A stretch of DNA of 64,000 bases from Fasciola hepatica (lineage: Eukaryota > Platyhelminthes > Trematoda > Plagiorchiida > Fasciolidae): the NCBI GenBank assembly GCA_948099385.1, contig CANUEZ040000156.1, positions 5,415,501 through 5,479,500 on the forward strand, read 5' to 3'. A program made the translations under genes and the position numbers. Numbering within the stretch: position 1 is the first letter of the stretch; each line of letters opens with the position of its first letter. Shown piece after piece: positions 33,701 through 45,720 of the stretch. The notes below the pieces were generated by a model that was given only the letters and a program-made list of their open reading frames with translations, had not been told where the DNA came from and did no database searches.

Positions 33701-34151
33701 AATTTGAACAGGATAAGGTGGCAGGGATTTGTGGTATGCATACCCACCGATGGATTCCCTCTTCTTAGGCTGTTCTTCGAATCACGTATTGGTTGGAAGA
33801 TAGTTCGAGACGGCCAGTACTTGACATGGCAGACGGGAATGTAAATCTAAGCCAGAGGACTCGGCCAAGTGGGACTTGTTAGACTTCTGGCTCGAGGTCT
33901 ATTCAACCCGCCTACCGGATAGTTGGAGACATTATGTGATGTCGCTAGGTGTCGCTGCCAGTGGCGTAGTTGTATTCAAAACCTGTTTATCTCCGTAAAA
34001 TTTCCTCTTTCTACTCATGTTTCGGTTATTTTTCGCTTTATTTTTGTATGAATTTTCCCTTTGGCTTCACGATGCTTGGAGGTAGCAACGGAAACCAGAT
34101 CACAGAAGTGCGAGAATAATGGTTGAATAAACTCAACTGAACTGAACTGAT
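30745..34151 (+). mobile_element. 5'-truncated SR2/RTE-like non-LTR element, copy A
   Basis: Homologous throughout to the copy at 49260-52270 in the same orientation. The endonuclease lacks its N-terminal part, as expected for 5' truncation during target-primed reverse transcription. The remains include VIAADFIIQVGHLGDS (about 30960-31005, the AGDFNAQ box with its Asp retained and Asn changed) and DNGDRLIQL (31055-31080). The RT begins near 32613 with KSDRSSYENHRGIGLMSIVS, runs through a RHGCPLLSFLFDFATEL block (33040-33090) and has lost its YADD box, where a stop follows LSDLEY (33160-33180). The 3' end shows a CAACTGAACTGAACTGA tail (34134-34151), suited to an RTE-type short tandem tail. 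A fold-back element interrupts it at 31541. Confidence 0.8.
31541..32017. mobile_element. Fold-back/MITE-like element with 127 bp terminal inverted repeats
   Basis: Bases 31541-31667 are repeated as reverse complement at 31891-32017 with one mismatch, starting CAACATTGGAGAGCG. The unique middle is about 220 bp. It is inserted in the RTE copy: the copy-B sequence, uninterrupted at about 50318, continues GTTGGATGCTCGCAG, which in copy A appears only after 32063. ATTTCGTTCT (31531-31540) and ATTTTGTTCT (32054-32063) flank the insertion and could be a 9-10 bp target duplication of the Mutator type. If so, about 36 bp beyond the right repeat also belongs to the insertion. There is no transposase, so it would have been moved by one supplied elsewhere. 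Confidence 0.8.
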
Positions 34152-35983
34152 CATTAAATTAGCTAGAAAGCAGCCCAGCATTCGAATTGTGAGTGGAACA
34201 TTACTTGCGCATTCAGTGAGTCTAACTGAAATCCGTGGAGATGATGTGTCCCATTTGATTGCGCCGTTGCTACTCCCAACCATGTAGTTTTGCAGTAACG
34301 AAGTCAATCATCTTCGTTGGTAATTTCAAACATCCCTCTTCAACAACGGTGATAATTATGCTACCAGGCTGTTCTTCAGAAAAGCAAACGCTCGATCGTT
34401 TGCCATCTTATTTTTAGTAAAAAAAGAGTACGTATTAGGGTAGTATTATATACGAATGAATAAAAATCTATATAAAACACGTTGTTTGTTTTAGCATACC
34501 ATTATTCGCTCTAATCCTATTGTTTCCAGACCACGAAAGTATCTCAAAGTATATAACAGGAGGCAATTCTCATTCCTTGCGTACCATTGAGGAGTTTAGT
34601 AGTCAGTAACTGTGACTAGTGTTCAAACCACATTTTTCATACTTGCATCATACAATCGTTTTTCACAGAGGTTATGATGCTTTCGTAGATCCACGGATAT
34701 CACGGATTCATAAATGCATCTCTTGGTTCCCCTGTCTGTGACAAAATATCTTACTCTGCACGATCTTCAGTCGTAATGTAGCTTCGGATTTACTCGAAAT
34801 GAACAACTGCCTTTTTCTGATTGCTGCAAAGTGTCTTGGCAAAGTCAGACTCGGATTAATAATTGGACTGTGCTTATGGCCTAAAACACATTGCTCATCG
34901 CAGTTCAGTACCCAATTCGCCAAATACCCCCAAGCGCACTGTGTAACTTAATATTGGCTGATCGGCAATTTGATGTCACTGGAAATTTCCTATTAAAAAT
35001 GGCTTGTTCCTTGAAAGAAATTGAACTTTACTGGTTCGAAGGCCGGCAAAAGCACAGCTTAGGTCATCCGTTATGTCAACTTCGCAGAGAATCGGAGACA
35101 CACAAGGCATGTCACGCTTTATAGACCCGAACCCTAATTGGAGTATGATAATTCAGTTCTTTGGGGATAAAGGTCACACAAATTCCAATTCGCAAAATAA
35201 ACCAAACATTTTACACTTTTCGACTGGGTCGGCGGTCATGCAGGTTTCCGAGTCTCAAGAAAACAGTTACAAAGTCTACTTTTTGATCGAGTCGGCCGAC
35301 CTGCGGATTTCCAAGAAAAATCTTTTTAGAGCTTGCCGAAGGTATGAGGGTTTTCAAGTAGGTACCTGTTTTTCGGGTGTCCACCCTTTCGGCTTTGGGC
35401 TTAGAGACGTGGATTGGGAGGGGTAGTATTAGAAAAGATATAATCCATGTGGATTCTCCATCAGGTCCTGTTGCGCCCAGATATTTTCATAACCAAACTT
35501 GAGAACAGAAAACGTGAACAAATCAAAGGACGTATTGACCACTACATTCAGTCCATAGGTAACACCCTTTGTTTAATGGACCAGTAATGTAAGGTACCTA
35601 TTTTCCTAAAGGAACTTAGGAAAGCACATGACTCGTTAGCCTGCAGTAAAGAATTGGACACCGAGAACAAAATGACTGTTCCTAATTTCTTGACATTCAG
35701 TGATGAAATTGATCAATCCAGTGCCTAGTCTGTAGGTTTATGGATGTTATAGCTCCGGACCATTTAGTTCGGTATCTGGGATTTAGGTTCCGGAAAATAT
35801 CCTCAACAGTGAGTTTGAGAGATGACTCTAATTTTATTTGGCATGTTTTGGCAAAATTTTCGACCTGGAATTTTTATCCAACGGAATATGGAGCCAAAGT
35901 TGTCTGTGAAGCTGCCTCTCTGCGTGGCATAGACGAGAATTTTTCTTGTAAATCCTTCCAGAGATGATACTCACGCAAACCTA
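34152..35983. other. Intronic; no certain gene
   Basis: Frames at 35073-35426 and 35740-35967 (plus) look somewhat protein-like but carry no motif I know and no splice context. The stretch at 35500-35735 is open apart from single stops. It could be the decayed 5' part of the Penelope-like fragment that follows. Confidence 0.35.
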
Positions 35984-36115
35984 TTGACAAAATCATTAAG
36001 GGCAGCCGTTAACTCAGTGTTATCAGCTGCAAGACTGAAATGCATATTTTCTACTTCTTCGGCGACCCGTATGCGTGTAAAAGACAACGTGCCATGGAAG
36101 GCTGACAAAAACTCG
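35984..36115 (+). pseudogene. Penelope-like element fragment (RT to GIY-YIG linker)
   Basis: The reading LTKSLRAAVNSVLSAARLKC, then IFSTSS and MRVKDNVP, matches the linker of Penelope-like elements between RT thumb and endonuclease: L-x-R-x2-V-x4-AA-x2, F-T/S-T, then R-(L/V)-KD-x-(L/V)-P. The GIY-YIG cysteines expected next are not visible. It sits in an intron on the same strand as the host gene. Confidence 0.5.
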
Positions 36116-38504
36116 AAAACCCAACCATCGATTTTCAAGGGTGATTATGTGAATTTAAATCCCGCCTCAACATTCACACTATAGAGACCTTTCTTTTTCG
36201 TGGCCACCCCCTCCCCTATTTTACAACGCTACGACAATTCCTTTTACCCAAGCCAGTGACTAAAGCAATCCACTGTCACCGCATTCATATGAATTGCAAG
36301 AGAACATGTAAGAGCCGAAGGAGACAATTGTTCGCTTATCTGCAACTTGTTGTAAATGTGACCATAGCCGTGGTACTGTTCGGAACATTGGGATAAGATT
36401 ATGCTACCTTGTATTTGGTGCAGTCACTGTGTGAGCATTTCCTAAAGAGTAACCCCGCTATTAGAGCTCAATATTCAGGGGTTCACAAGGAGGGGATTCA
36501 CCTCAAAAAATGAATATTCCCTCACACTCACGAAAAAACCCGCGAGAAGTCAGTCAGAGTATTTCGCGTTTTGACTCCTCAGCGTTCATTTTATCTAGCA
36601 ATCTGAGTTTGTTTCGGTAATCCCTTGAAGCTCTACAAAGAAATCGTTGAGTGTAATCAAGACAGGGAAACCACTGCTATGATTCTGATAGGCTGCTTCG
36701 GGTGTTTGAGATTCCGTCGTTGGTGACAAGTAGATTTCTCGATAAATGGTCGGTCTGTTTACCAACAGCAAGTCCAACTTGGGAGGGTAGAATTTCTATT
36801 TATGCTACTGAGAACAATACCAGTAACCAGATCTTGACATCCAGCGAAAAATTTTCGTTGGATTGTCCGACTGAGGTAGCGACCTACATCGAGATTTGCT
36901 AAGTAAGCTTCAAAAACTGTTCATTCCACGCAGAATGGTGGCATAAAGCTACCAATGTACTCCAAAAGCACTGTCAGTGAAAATCAACCGGTATGGACAT
37001 GCCTATTTTCGCTCAACTGATGGTGTCAGTCAATTTTAAAGTGTCTTACTTGGGAAACCCGAGTAAAATCACATTTTGAATTGAATTCTTCCGGCAGTAC
37101 GTCATCCATTGACACACTACTCATCGTTAACCTGTAAGCCATTTAACCATGTTTATTCACGCAGGCCTCCTGAATCTGAGAGAATTGGGCGGATCTTATT
37201 CCACGATAACAACCATCGACAGTTGATTGATTGCGGCGGGTCACTGATTCCCATTTCTCATCACGAATCCAAGCCAAATATCAGAACAATCATCGAGGTT
37301 GAAAATTATCGAGAAAACTATGAATACTAGCGCCACTAAGACTACTAAGTTGTGTAAACACAAGCTCCACTTTTCACGTCATTCAATCATATCTTCCTGC
37401 GTAGGACCACTGATTGGGCGGATTTCCTGGTCGTGTAACCCACTGTGGAAGCCCTATACTCCCTCGATGGGAAAATGCGTTGGTCCGGCTGGAAAAATTA
37501 GTTGTCTTCACCCACAATTGGCCAGAGTAGTGACAGCGCGTCTAACTGTAAGCTGGTTCATAGTAAAGAAGCAGCTATTGATTGGAAAATGTTGTTTTTT
37601 CCTTGAATCTTGTAATAACCTTCGAATTATCATTTAAAAACAATCGTCTTCTTTGTCGTGTGCACCAGAAAAGATGTACCGAAATGTTACGGAGCTCTTA
37701 ATGCAAGTTCATATCACTAACTTCTTTTTCCAGGTATGATAATGGTGACTGATGTGAGGAACACACGGTCAGCTAGGTGGCATACAAGGAAATGCATGTA
37801 CAAATCACTAAATTTTCTTTGAGTATGGTGCTTCCTCGTTGCTACTGCTCAGCGGTAACATTACTAGGAAATCAAAAGAATCACCTTTATGATGGAGTAC
37901 GGAGAGAGCTGCAAATAACAATATCAATTCGATGAGTAAGTTATTTTGATACATGAAATTCAATTGTTATCAGGCGAAGTCACGTCTTACTCTCTGCGGT
38001 CAATAGTTGGATGAATTTCTTGAGCCCTAAGTAGAAGTCTGGAACTTTTTAAGCGACCAAGTGGACTGCTTCCGCTTTCTATATTTCTCTTCCATATCAC
38101 AGACTGAACAGAAATGTAGTTTATCCTATCTAATTTAGTATAGTCTCTGATAAGTGGCATACTATGGATTAGACAAACCAAACACTAATCAGACTACGGC
38201 GTAAATCTGTTTGGTGTTTGGACTCATGACCGCAATAACTTCGGTCGGAAGGCTTCATCAAGCTGTCAGTTGGGGATGGATGGGAACACATTTACTTCGT
38301 TCTGGCGGAAGGCATAGCAACTGAGATTAATCTGTGCATGATCAATAACGTGTGCAGTATAACTTTTGGCATGATTCACTGACCTCACAATAAAGTAGTT
38401 CTCTGAAAGTTACTGTAAAAATCACTGGTACCACTTGCTTCTCCAGCCATAAACTTATCAGTTTCCTTATAGATGAGCACTTTGTACTTAGTGTTGGTAA
38501 ACAG
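36116..38504. other. Presumed intron
   Basis: No repeat or gene recognised with confidence. A splice-bounded stretch at 37853-37935 (acceptor TACTGCTCAG, then GTAAGT) is open in phase 1 but ends in TGA right at the donor. It might be an alternative terminal exon. Confidence 0.35.
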
Positions 38505-38669
38505 TGCTGTTTTCGTCACTCCACCACCTACTCACCAAGCTCGTCACCACGAACAGAGCCAACGAAAGAATGACTATCATTACGAGTGTAAAAGCAAGCA
38601 TTTCGGTTACATCACCAGTGTTTATTGATCACCAGTTGAGATTAAAATACCATGAGTGTGTTCAGCAGC
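38505..38669 (+). CDS. Host-gene exon (phase 1 to 1), longest internal exon
   Basis: Acceptor TGTTGGTAAACAG and donor CAGC|GTAAGC bracket 165 bp. Two frames are closed by stops within the exon. The open one gives about 54 residues with HHLLTKLVTTNRANERMTI and later VFIDHQLRLKYHECVQQ. The junction codon with the exon at 30350 is ATG and with the next exon CGA, so the frame runs through. No family recognised. Confidence 0.7.
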
Positions 38670-39478
38670 GTAAGCACATATCATTCATTAATAACTTTTA
38701 TGTCATTTATTTCAGTTGTATTTTACAGAAGCATATTCACACTGTTACTAAAGGAATAAGAAATTGTACCAACATTTGATTCCGTATGGCCATACTATCT
38801 ATCCTGCTCGTCACTTCTTTAATTGCAGTTATCTTTCCCGTATGATATGTGGTGTTTGCCAATTTTTCCTGTGCTCGACTTTTACCTGAATGGAAATAGC
38901 AGTGATTTATCACGAAAAGAAAACGAGTGCGCACTGCAGATAATGTTCCTTATATTGGTCTGGAAACGATAGTGACGCATGCTTCAGGTTCACTGTTGAA
39001 GTTCATACGGAGAAAATAAGCGTGAGCGAGAAATGTTTCCAGTATTCAAAATGAGTGAGACTTACATAGAATACCTACTTAGTCCGTTTGGGTAGTAAAA
39101 GATTAGAATTTCTTATGCAATGATTGTGTCCCATATTAAGAAACGTTCATCTAGGGGATAGAGCACTGCTTACAACATTCATACACTGTTAAGAAACTGC
39201 CTTTTATTTTCGGTATTTACCTGAGGAAGGCACGTGACCAGTATCGGTTATTAAGTTGAGCTAGTTAAAAAAATCCTAATTCATGATATGATTGTCGTAT
39301 ACAAGTTGGGAAATAATCGTGCTTTAGCCATGGGGATGATACTACCGAAAACGAGATTGTTCGCTATTCGTGTTTTCTCCTCATAAAAGTTGTAAACGTT
39401 GTACAATCTTATTTGTATCCATACATTTTCGTTAAGGGTGTTCATGGCAAAACATGCGTACATCTGATGAATTTTTAG

Positions 39479-39562
39479 GAAGCACAACTGAACTTTCACC
39501 AGTTCATTATGTATTGGTCAACAATGAAGAGCTGACTCTTTATACTAACAACAAAACTGCAC
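39479..39562 (+). CDS. Host-gene exon (phase 1 to 1)
   Basis: Acceptor ATGAATTTTTAG and donor GCAC|GTAAGT. The 84 bp are open only in the frame that continues from 38505-38669, reading STTELSPVHYVLVNNEELTL then YTNNKTA. Alternating hydrophobic residues suggest beta strands. I do not recognise the domain. Confidence 0.7.
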
Positions 39563-41970
39563 GTAAGTTCAGTGTGAAAACTACAGTTAATTTCTTAAGT
39601 AAATATGTCTCCTCCATTTCCCCATATATGTATAATGAGTCACCGTCACCCAGTGAATGAATTCTTTCAAAATTCATTTTGAAATACAATAACTGTTAAA
39701 CTGCGCTGACAGACAAACATCATTCTGCCTCGGGAAGTTACCATTCAGCATCCTCCGGTCGTATCCGATATATACCAGTGGACAGATAGCCAAACCCACC
39801 TGCTTAACGTATTCAGCTTCCAAGCTAACAACTTTCTCTAAATACAGATGATAGTTTTTGTGGGTGGAGGTATGTGAAACTGTTATGAGAATACTGATTG
39901 CCAAGCTTTCGTTAGGATGTTTGAGTATCACCACTTTCGGTCGGTTTCAGTGCGGTGGTGGCTGCCGTTGTCGAAGTATATGTCTATGTATTTATGCTTA
40001 TTCGGTAAGCCGAAATTCCTCTTATGTTGTCCATCGAGTTCAGATCAAGACAAGATGACTGGCATGCGATGAACTTAATCTCTTGTAGCAGTAAATCATT
40101 TTTTTCCTATGAATTGTGAACGGCTCCGTTATCTTGTTGGATACAGCTTGGAGTTGATGGCTTCCAGTCCTTGATAGGAAAAGATAACGAACCAAGGTAT
40201 GTATGTTTGTGTGTATTGGGACATTGTTTGCCTAGTAATACTGAGACTTACCCAGCCCATGAGCAGAAAAAATACTCCCAAACTGGTAGTGAGATTCTAT
40301 GATGTCTTCAAATATCGTCGCGTGGTTTTTCGCAGTGGGTCTCACTTACACTTGGAGTTCTGTGGTAAGGTATAAATGCTGAATGGCAGAAATCCAAGAG
40401 AGGTGGTAGAAAACAGTTATCTTCAACCGTATTAATATCTAAAGGGACTCGTTCCAACTATTACAGAATAATATGTTTTACTTTGAACAGAAGAACTTAT
40501 ATATTCCTATTCTACTCACTCCACATGCCCATAATTACAATGAAACAGGGTTGCATACAAGAATGAAGACGAATGGCATTATTATGTTTCACCCATTCCT
40601 TACAATATTTCGAGGATCATTTGGAATTGGGTTCGAAGAAATTCACGATCATTTCTTATCTATCTAGTGCTTTGTTGACCGAAACTTACGAAATCCACAG
40701 AGGGAACGGGAGAGCAGTATGCATTTAAATATACCAGCTACTCTTTTCTGTCTTACGGATTAAATAGCCCTACTCGTAAACTGAATATTGCTCAACTCAA
40801 CGGACATTGCACGGCAAGACAGTCTTTTCGGAGGCATGCATCACGGATGTCACAGCTACTGTAGCTTGATGAGCCATACTATATGATCTGGTGATTTGCA
40901 ACGTGTACCCAATACTCTGCGTTTCACTTCAGAATAACATTTAAGATAATCCAATAGAAAGTCATCAGTAGTTCGAAGACTTTGTTGTCCAACTGTCAGT
41001 AACCCTCGTGTAGTCGAAACCACACAGAAGAATCGACCTAACTAACTCAATCCGTAATTGTTCACTGCTCAGGTGTGCATAATTTATGTGTTAAATTCCA
41101 ATCATCAGCATCATATTGCTGCGGTTGATCCTTCAACTTATAATGGCAAGCATATTGATTAAAATAGCTTCGAGAGCATTCCAGGGCTAGGCAGCTCCAT
41201 TTTCAGCATCCAGCCAATCAGGTGAAGTCAAACCCTAACTGTTAGATGATGTACATACAACGAAGTCGCTTTGTGATTGGTCAGCGTGTTACCTGCCAGT
41301 AGGTGAATGCCTCTGTTGTCTAGAAACGAGTTAGTACAAACCAAATATGACAGAATACCGTTGCGTTTTATTTCCCTGGTCTTATCGTTTTACCAAAGAA
41401 TGCAGTCGGGGCAAGTTGCTTCATCAAGTACGATTGGTCGGGTAGATATGATTTCTATGGTAAGATTTCCACCATCCCGCCTCATCTAATCTATAAACAC
41501 TGCATCCTTGAACAATCATTTCTGGAGTCATACAATAACTAGATAATAATTTCCGATAACTTTGAAACTATGTTAGGAAACGCTGACTTGTCGTGATTTG
41601 TGATTCACAGATCAGGCGAAAAAAGAACGTGATAAATTTGTCATCCATGACGAGTGATCGTCAACAATACAAAAATATTCCACAAACCGAACGAAACAAA
41701 ATCGAATAAATGTTTGTTTGTTTTATTTGTGAGACTCAAATTGGGAACATGATGCGTTGGTGATAAAAGTGGATTTCTGTGCATAGCTACGGTACTAAAT
41801 GCAGCATTCCACGGACAGGGAATGCATACAGATTGGCATGCGCATGTACCAACTGAATCATCCACGGTAATGCGTGGTAAAGGAATGCAGCATGAAATCA
41901 CCGTAGTGTTTCATTCTGGGCATAAAAATACACCTCGCACACCTTTGTCTCCCTCGACTCTTGTTTTCAG
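39563..41970. other. Presumed intron
   Basis: No element or gene recognised; short frames only. Confidence 0.4.
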
Positions 41971-42071
41971 ATGATATTATCAATGCCTTGATGAACTTCA
42001 AAACGTCTGCCGCTGCTCTGTTCCGATTCGTATTCTCCCGGGAGACGGGTCAGTCAATTCGTCGGAGATAA
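41971..42071 (+). CDS. Host-gene exon, probably terminal
   Basis: A textbook acceptor (CTCGACTCTTGTTTTCAG) is followed by one open frame, reading DIINALMNFKTSAAALFRFV then FSRETGQSIRRR and a TAA at 42069-42071. The first codon is completed by the C left from 39562 (CAT). A GTCAGT at 42049 also keeps phase 1. If it is used, this becomes an internal exon ending at 42048 and the gene would run on to the candidates at 43090 and 43203. Confidence 0.65.
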
Positions 42072-43089
42072 ATTTCAACCATATCCATTTGCTTGAATAA
42101 TTTTACTTCAAATGAAAGCAAACATACAGCCGATTGAGATTTTTAAAATCAAATGTAACTTGCCAGACAAGGCTTCCGTTTGACCTTCGAATGCTGACGC
42201 ATCATTTATTGTTGTTTTCCTCTAATCTTCTTTTCCACTAAGAATATATCCTGATTCAATATCCGGCCCTTTTTCTATTTCGTTGCCAGTTAGGCACACT
42301 CGATCTAATGGTTGCTTTATCGAGTCAAAATAATATCATTCATGGGATTTACCCTATCCGATTTCGTTACTGGACCTGTTACATTTGGACGATCGTCAGA
42401 CGTTTGATCTAAGCCAAGCGTTTGTCGTCCTGGTGAATAATTCTTCAGCTTTACGTTTTTTGATGAATAATATTTATGTTAAGTTAATACAACTTACATG
42501 GTCTGAATATATTCTTCAGCTTCAGTCGGATTTGTTATTCGATCGTACTTGTAAAGCAATCAGCCCTGGGTCGTGGTAGATAGATCATGTTTATAAGACG
42601 AGGCGTGGTATTTCGTGATGAGATATTTTTCCATTTGCAATGGAAATATTATAGAAATCGAAGTGTCAAGATCAGTTAGTCAAGTACGTAAAATCATTGC
42701 ATCCCAAACTAATCACCACTTGAGCAGAAAGAAAGCAGAAAAGTAGGAAATTTTCAAAAGTGTTTAATTCTGCCTGGGTAGCAGGTATTTAAAGATGTCG
42801 TAGGGCTTTTTATTTCAATTTCATGCGTCCTTGCCTTCAGAATTCGATCTTACCGATATGAAATCCAATAGGGAAGCCCCTTCTGTTTTTTCGAAAACGT
42901 ATGCGAGCGCTTGCTAGGCATGTTGAATTCAAGACAACTCAGCGGTAGCTTAGCGTTGTACTAAATTGGTAAGCGTTCTTCTTTGTCAACATTATGGATA
43001 CTGTTTTTCTTTCAAAAACGCTGGTTTACTGAGTTATATATGCCGTATTCTCAAAGATATCGTTTCCCGAAAATATCCATGCTGCTCAG
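42072..43089. other. 3' flank or intron of the host gene
   Basis: Contains a plus frame at 42385-42579 and an acceptor-bounded frame at 42291-42413 whose phase does not fit the chain. No AATAAA close to the stop codon was seen. Confidence 0.35.
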
Positions 43090-43131
43090 CGGTGACTGTT
43101 GCTAGATCAACAAGCACTCGTATCGATTATG
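43090..43131 (+). CDS. Possible further host-gene exon (phase 1 to 1)
   Basis: Acceptor CATGCTGCTCAG and donor TATG|GTAAGA flank 42 bp reading VTVARSTSTRIDY. It joins in frame across a 71 bp intron to 43203. It is short, so evidence is mostly the splice sites and matching phase. Confidence 0.35.
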
Positions 43132-43202
43132 GTAAGACAGAATTGTGGAAAGCTACTGAGTGAGAATATAGAAGATTAAAATTCACGAGATTTGTGTTTC
43201 AG

Positions 43203-43288
43203 TGTGGGAAATGTTTCCGGAGTGTGGTTTACATTATTTCCGCATCTTGACTCGCTGTATTGATCCGGAACAAAAATTAGTATCATGA
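43203..43288 (+). CDS. Possible terminal exon
   Basis: Acceptor GATTTGTGTTTCAG. The phase-1 frame reads WEMFPECGLHYFRILTRCID then PEQKLVS and a TGA. The other two frames close after 15-20 codons. It may be the true 3' end of the gene or part of a second gene. Confidence 0.35.
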
Positions 43289-44780
43289 TGATTGTTCTTC
43301 GAAATGTAGTTTCCTTACTTTGCCCTTGAAACAGAGAATCCTTTGAGTTTGTGGAGTTAAACGAACCTGTGGCTCGTTACTGAGAGTGCTATGCACTTAT
43401 TCGGATTGATTTTGAAGCAGTTTATTGGATCGAATCGTGTATGCAACCAGTTAAATAAGTCTGCGATGCTAGCAATCAATTTGTCTTCTAACTGTATTTT
43501 GACTTGGCCACTGATATTTTCCTTTGAAACTCGTACCTGCAGTTAGAGAATAGTGTTCCGTATTGGTTTCCCAACATCTTACATTAACCAGTGGTTTGGT
43601 ACACTTTCAGCTGCTTCACAATACACTGTTGCAAGATACCCCATCAGCAGAACCGTTAAGGATTTGTACGGTAGAGACCTAACATGAATAGAGCGAATTG
43701 GCTGATTTGCCAGAAAATGATCTCTGGTTCGAAACACCTCTCAGAAATGTTTGTTCTAATAATCTGAGTTGAACGTTTTAAGATTTAGAAACCATGTTTT
43801 AACATATTGATGACAGTTTTTAACCTCCTGGTCATTCCTGTGAGCATTCGAGGTCTTCAAAATACTAATACCCATTCTACTGTAATGATTTCGATGCCAT
43901 TCGTGACATTTCGCAAAGGTAATGCTTACTCATAGTTGTCATAGTTCTAGCTGAAATTCTCCAATGCTGAATTAAGAATAACCGGAAACGGTGAAACGAT
44001 ATCAAACTGTAATAAGTGGAAACTGCAACTGCAGCTAGTAATTAACACAACGAACCCAAAGCAGTTCACTAGCTGGTTATATGCTACTCTGATGGAGATT
44101 TGGTCAGCCGCGGCTTATTTCCAGTACTGCCTTTCGATCCACAGATAACTAACAAGTCGACTCTTCACTGAGACGCATTTTATGTTTGTGGGGTTATGTT
44201 TGGATTTCTGTAGGCTGGACCGATGAAACATTTCGAACACTGCCTCGGAGGCGCACAGAATGACTCCTACCATACGACTATCGTTACGGTGATGTGTTCT
44301 TCAAAATTGTGGGACAAGACCATCACAGTAATCAGAACACAATTTGTGGGTGAACACAAGATTCTGTGATTTTATTTCTAAGCCATTATGATAATATTTT
44401 ACGAAGATGAATTGTTAGGAAGAGTTGGAGATGCCACTAAGTCGGTATAGAGAATAAAAGGTGAGATAGGGGAGGGAGCGAACATACTTGCGGATGATTG
44501 AAGCTTCGTCTCTTGGTTCGAAGTTTTGCTGTCCACATCGAAAAGTAAATCAGATTGACTTTAAAATACCTTCCGAGAACTTAGTAGGACAAACTGTTGA
44601 CCACAGGCGAAAGTAGGCATAGGATTTGGAACGATTCATGCCGTCGTTATTCGCGGCATGTAACCAATGTTTGCAGTATCTAAATGGAAACCAAGGTCCG
44701 GTATTGTTGTGATGGACGAGGCCTCATACGTGACCTAGGTATTACACCTCTTGCATGATCACTCCAAGTGAATTTGTGAC
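43289..44780. other. No gene recognised
   Basis: A B-box-like GGTTCGAAACACC lies at about 43727 with no convincing A-box. Otherwise only short frames. Confidence 0.35.
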
Positions 44781-45720
44781 GTGTCACAAAATGATCAAGC
44801 AGAAAAAGCGGAAATTAGGATGACCAATTCACTGAAGGTGCTCAGAGAACAGGGCCACGCATTGCCTAACCTCTGTGAAAACTCTAAGCTCGTAGACTTC
44901 ACCGTGCCTCGACTGCATGACCTTCAAAAGTTCATGTACTCTGACGGCCCTTTCACCTCATCGCTTCCGTGATGAACTCAGATTTCCGCACGAAGCCCCG
45001 GTGTAGAGTTAATCTTTTAGAACCCGTACAACAATAAGTCGATTTAACCACCACTACCGACACGTGGGTAATACATATTTTGCATAACAAAAGTACGAGT
45101 CAATTTAGGCGATATCTCATGTGAATTTAACACTACTCACTCCGCAACCAAGTTCAGCACCGAAAGGAGAGAAGAAAATTGCCTACCATTTCTTGATGTA
45201 TACTTTACCAAACGACCTGATGGTTTGATCCAGAGGACGATGTATCAGAAAGCGATCTGGGATAGCCAGTGTACAAACATTCACAGTTTTTACCACTTTG
45301 TTACAATGGTAATATGATACGTTGTATTGTGCACGGGTCGAATCCTATCTGCACTGAAGACACTCTGTAGGCCGAGCGCATAAGAAAGTCACTGCTGAGC
45401 AATCGTTATCTTGAGAAAATTATCCAGAGAGATTGGACTGACTGGATAAAGCCAGTGAGAATCCCACAGGCAAAACGGAGGCGCTATTCATCCGACTGCC
45501 CTTCAAGGGGGACATGGCAACCGATAGAATCAGTAAAATTTCGAGTGCCACGGTGAGGTCCATTTTCGAATCAGCCAATAATCGGATGTGAAAGTGAAGA
45601 TAATCTACCCTTGTTGACCCCACACAAAATCGTCTGTCAGTTCAAGTGCCCCCACGGTGCTACTTACTTAGGTCGAACTGCAAGAATGTCACCCACGATA
45701 GCTTGGGTATGGAGGCCATA
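44781..45720 (+). mobile_element. Internally deleted Penelope-like element
   Basis: Four blocks occur in Penelope order. First, REQGHALPNLCENSKLVDF and PRLHDLQKF (44840-44930) match the PRLYGLPKVHK region at the start of the RT. Second, REENCLPFLDVYFTKRPDGL then QRTMYQKAIW (about 45172-45265) match the NNQLPFLDVLVTR...YRKPTWTGQY region of the RT thumb. Third, ALFIRLPFKGDMATDRISKI and VRSIFESANNR (about 45482-45585) match the linker. Fourth, CQFKCPHGATYLGRTARM (about 45632-45690) matches the start of the GIY-YIG endonuclease. Only about 200 bp separates blocks one and two, so the catalytic palm (including the YADD box) has been deleted. Stops and frameshifts are also present. Confidence 0.75.
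45632..45720 (+). pseudogene. GIY-YIG endonuclease remnant of the Penelope-like element
   Basis: The reading CQFKCPHGATYLGRTARM holds the CCHH-type cysteines and the Y-x-G-R-T core strand of Penelope endonucleases. The GIY strand is replaced by CQF, as is common in this lineage. The C-terminal catalytic Glu and Asn region cannot be followed in frame. Confidence 0.65.

Noticed and set aside
37853..37935. Exon between TACTGCTCAG and GTAAGT
   Set aside because: The phase-1 frame ends in TGA immediately before the donor, so it cannot be an internal coding exon of the chain.
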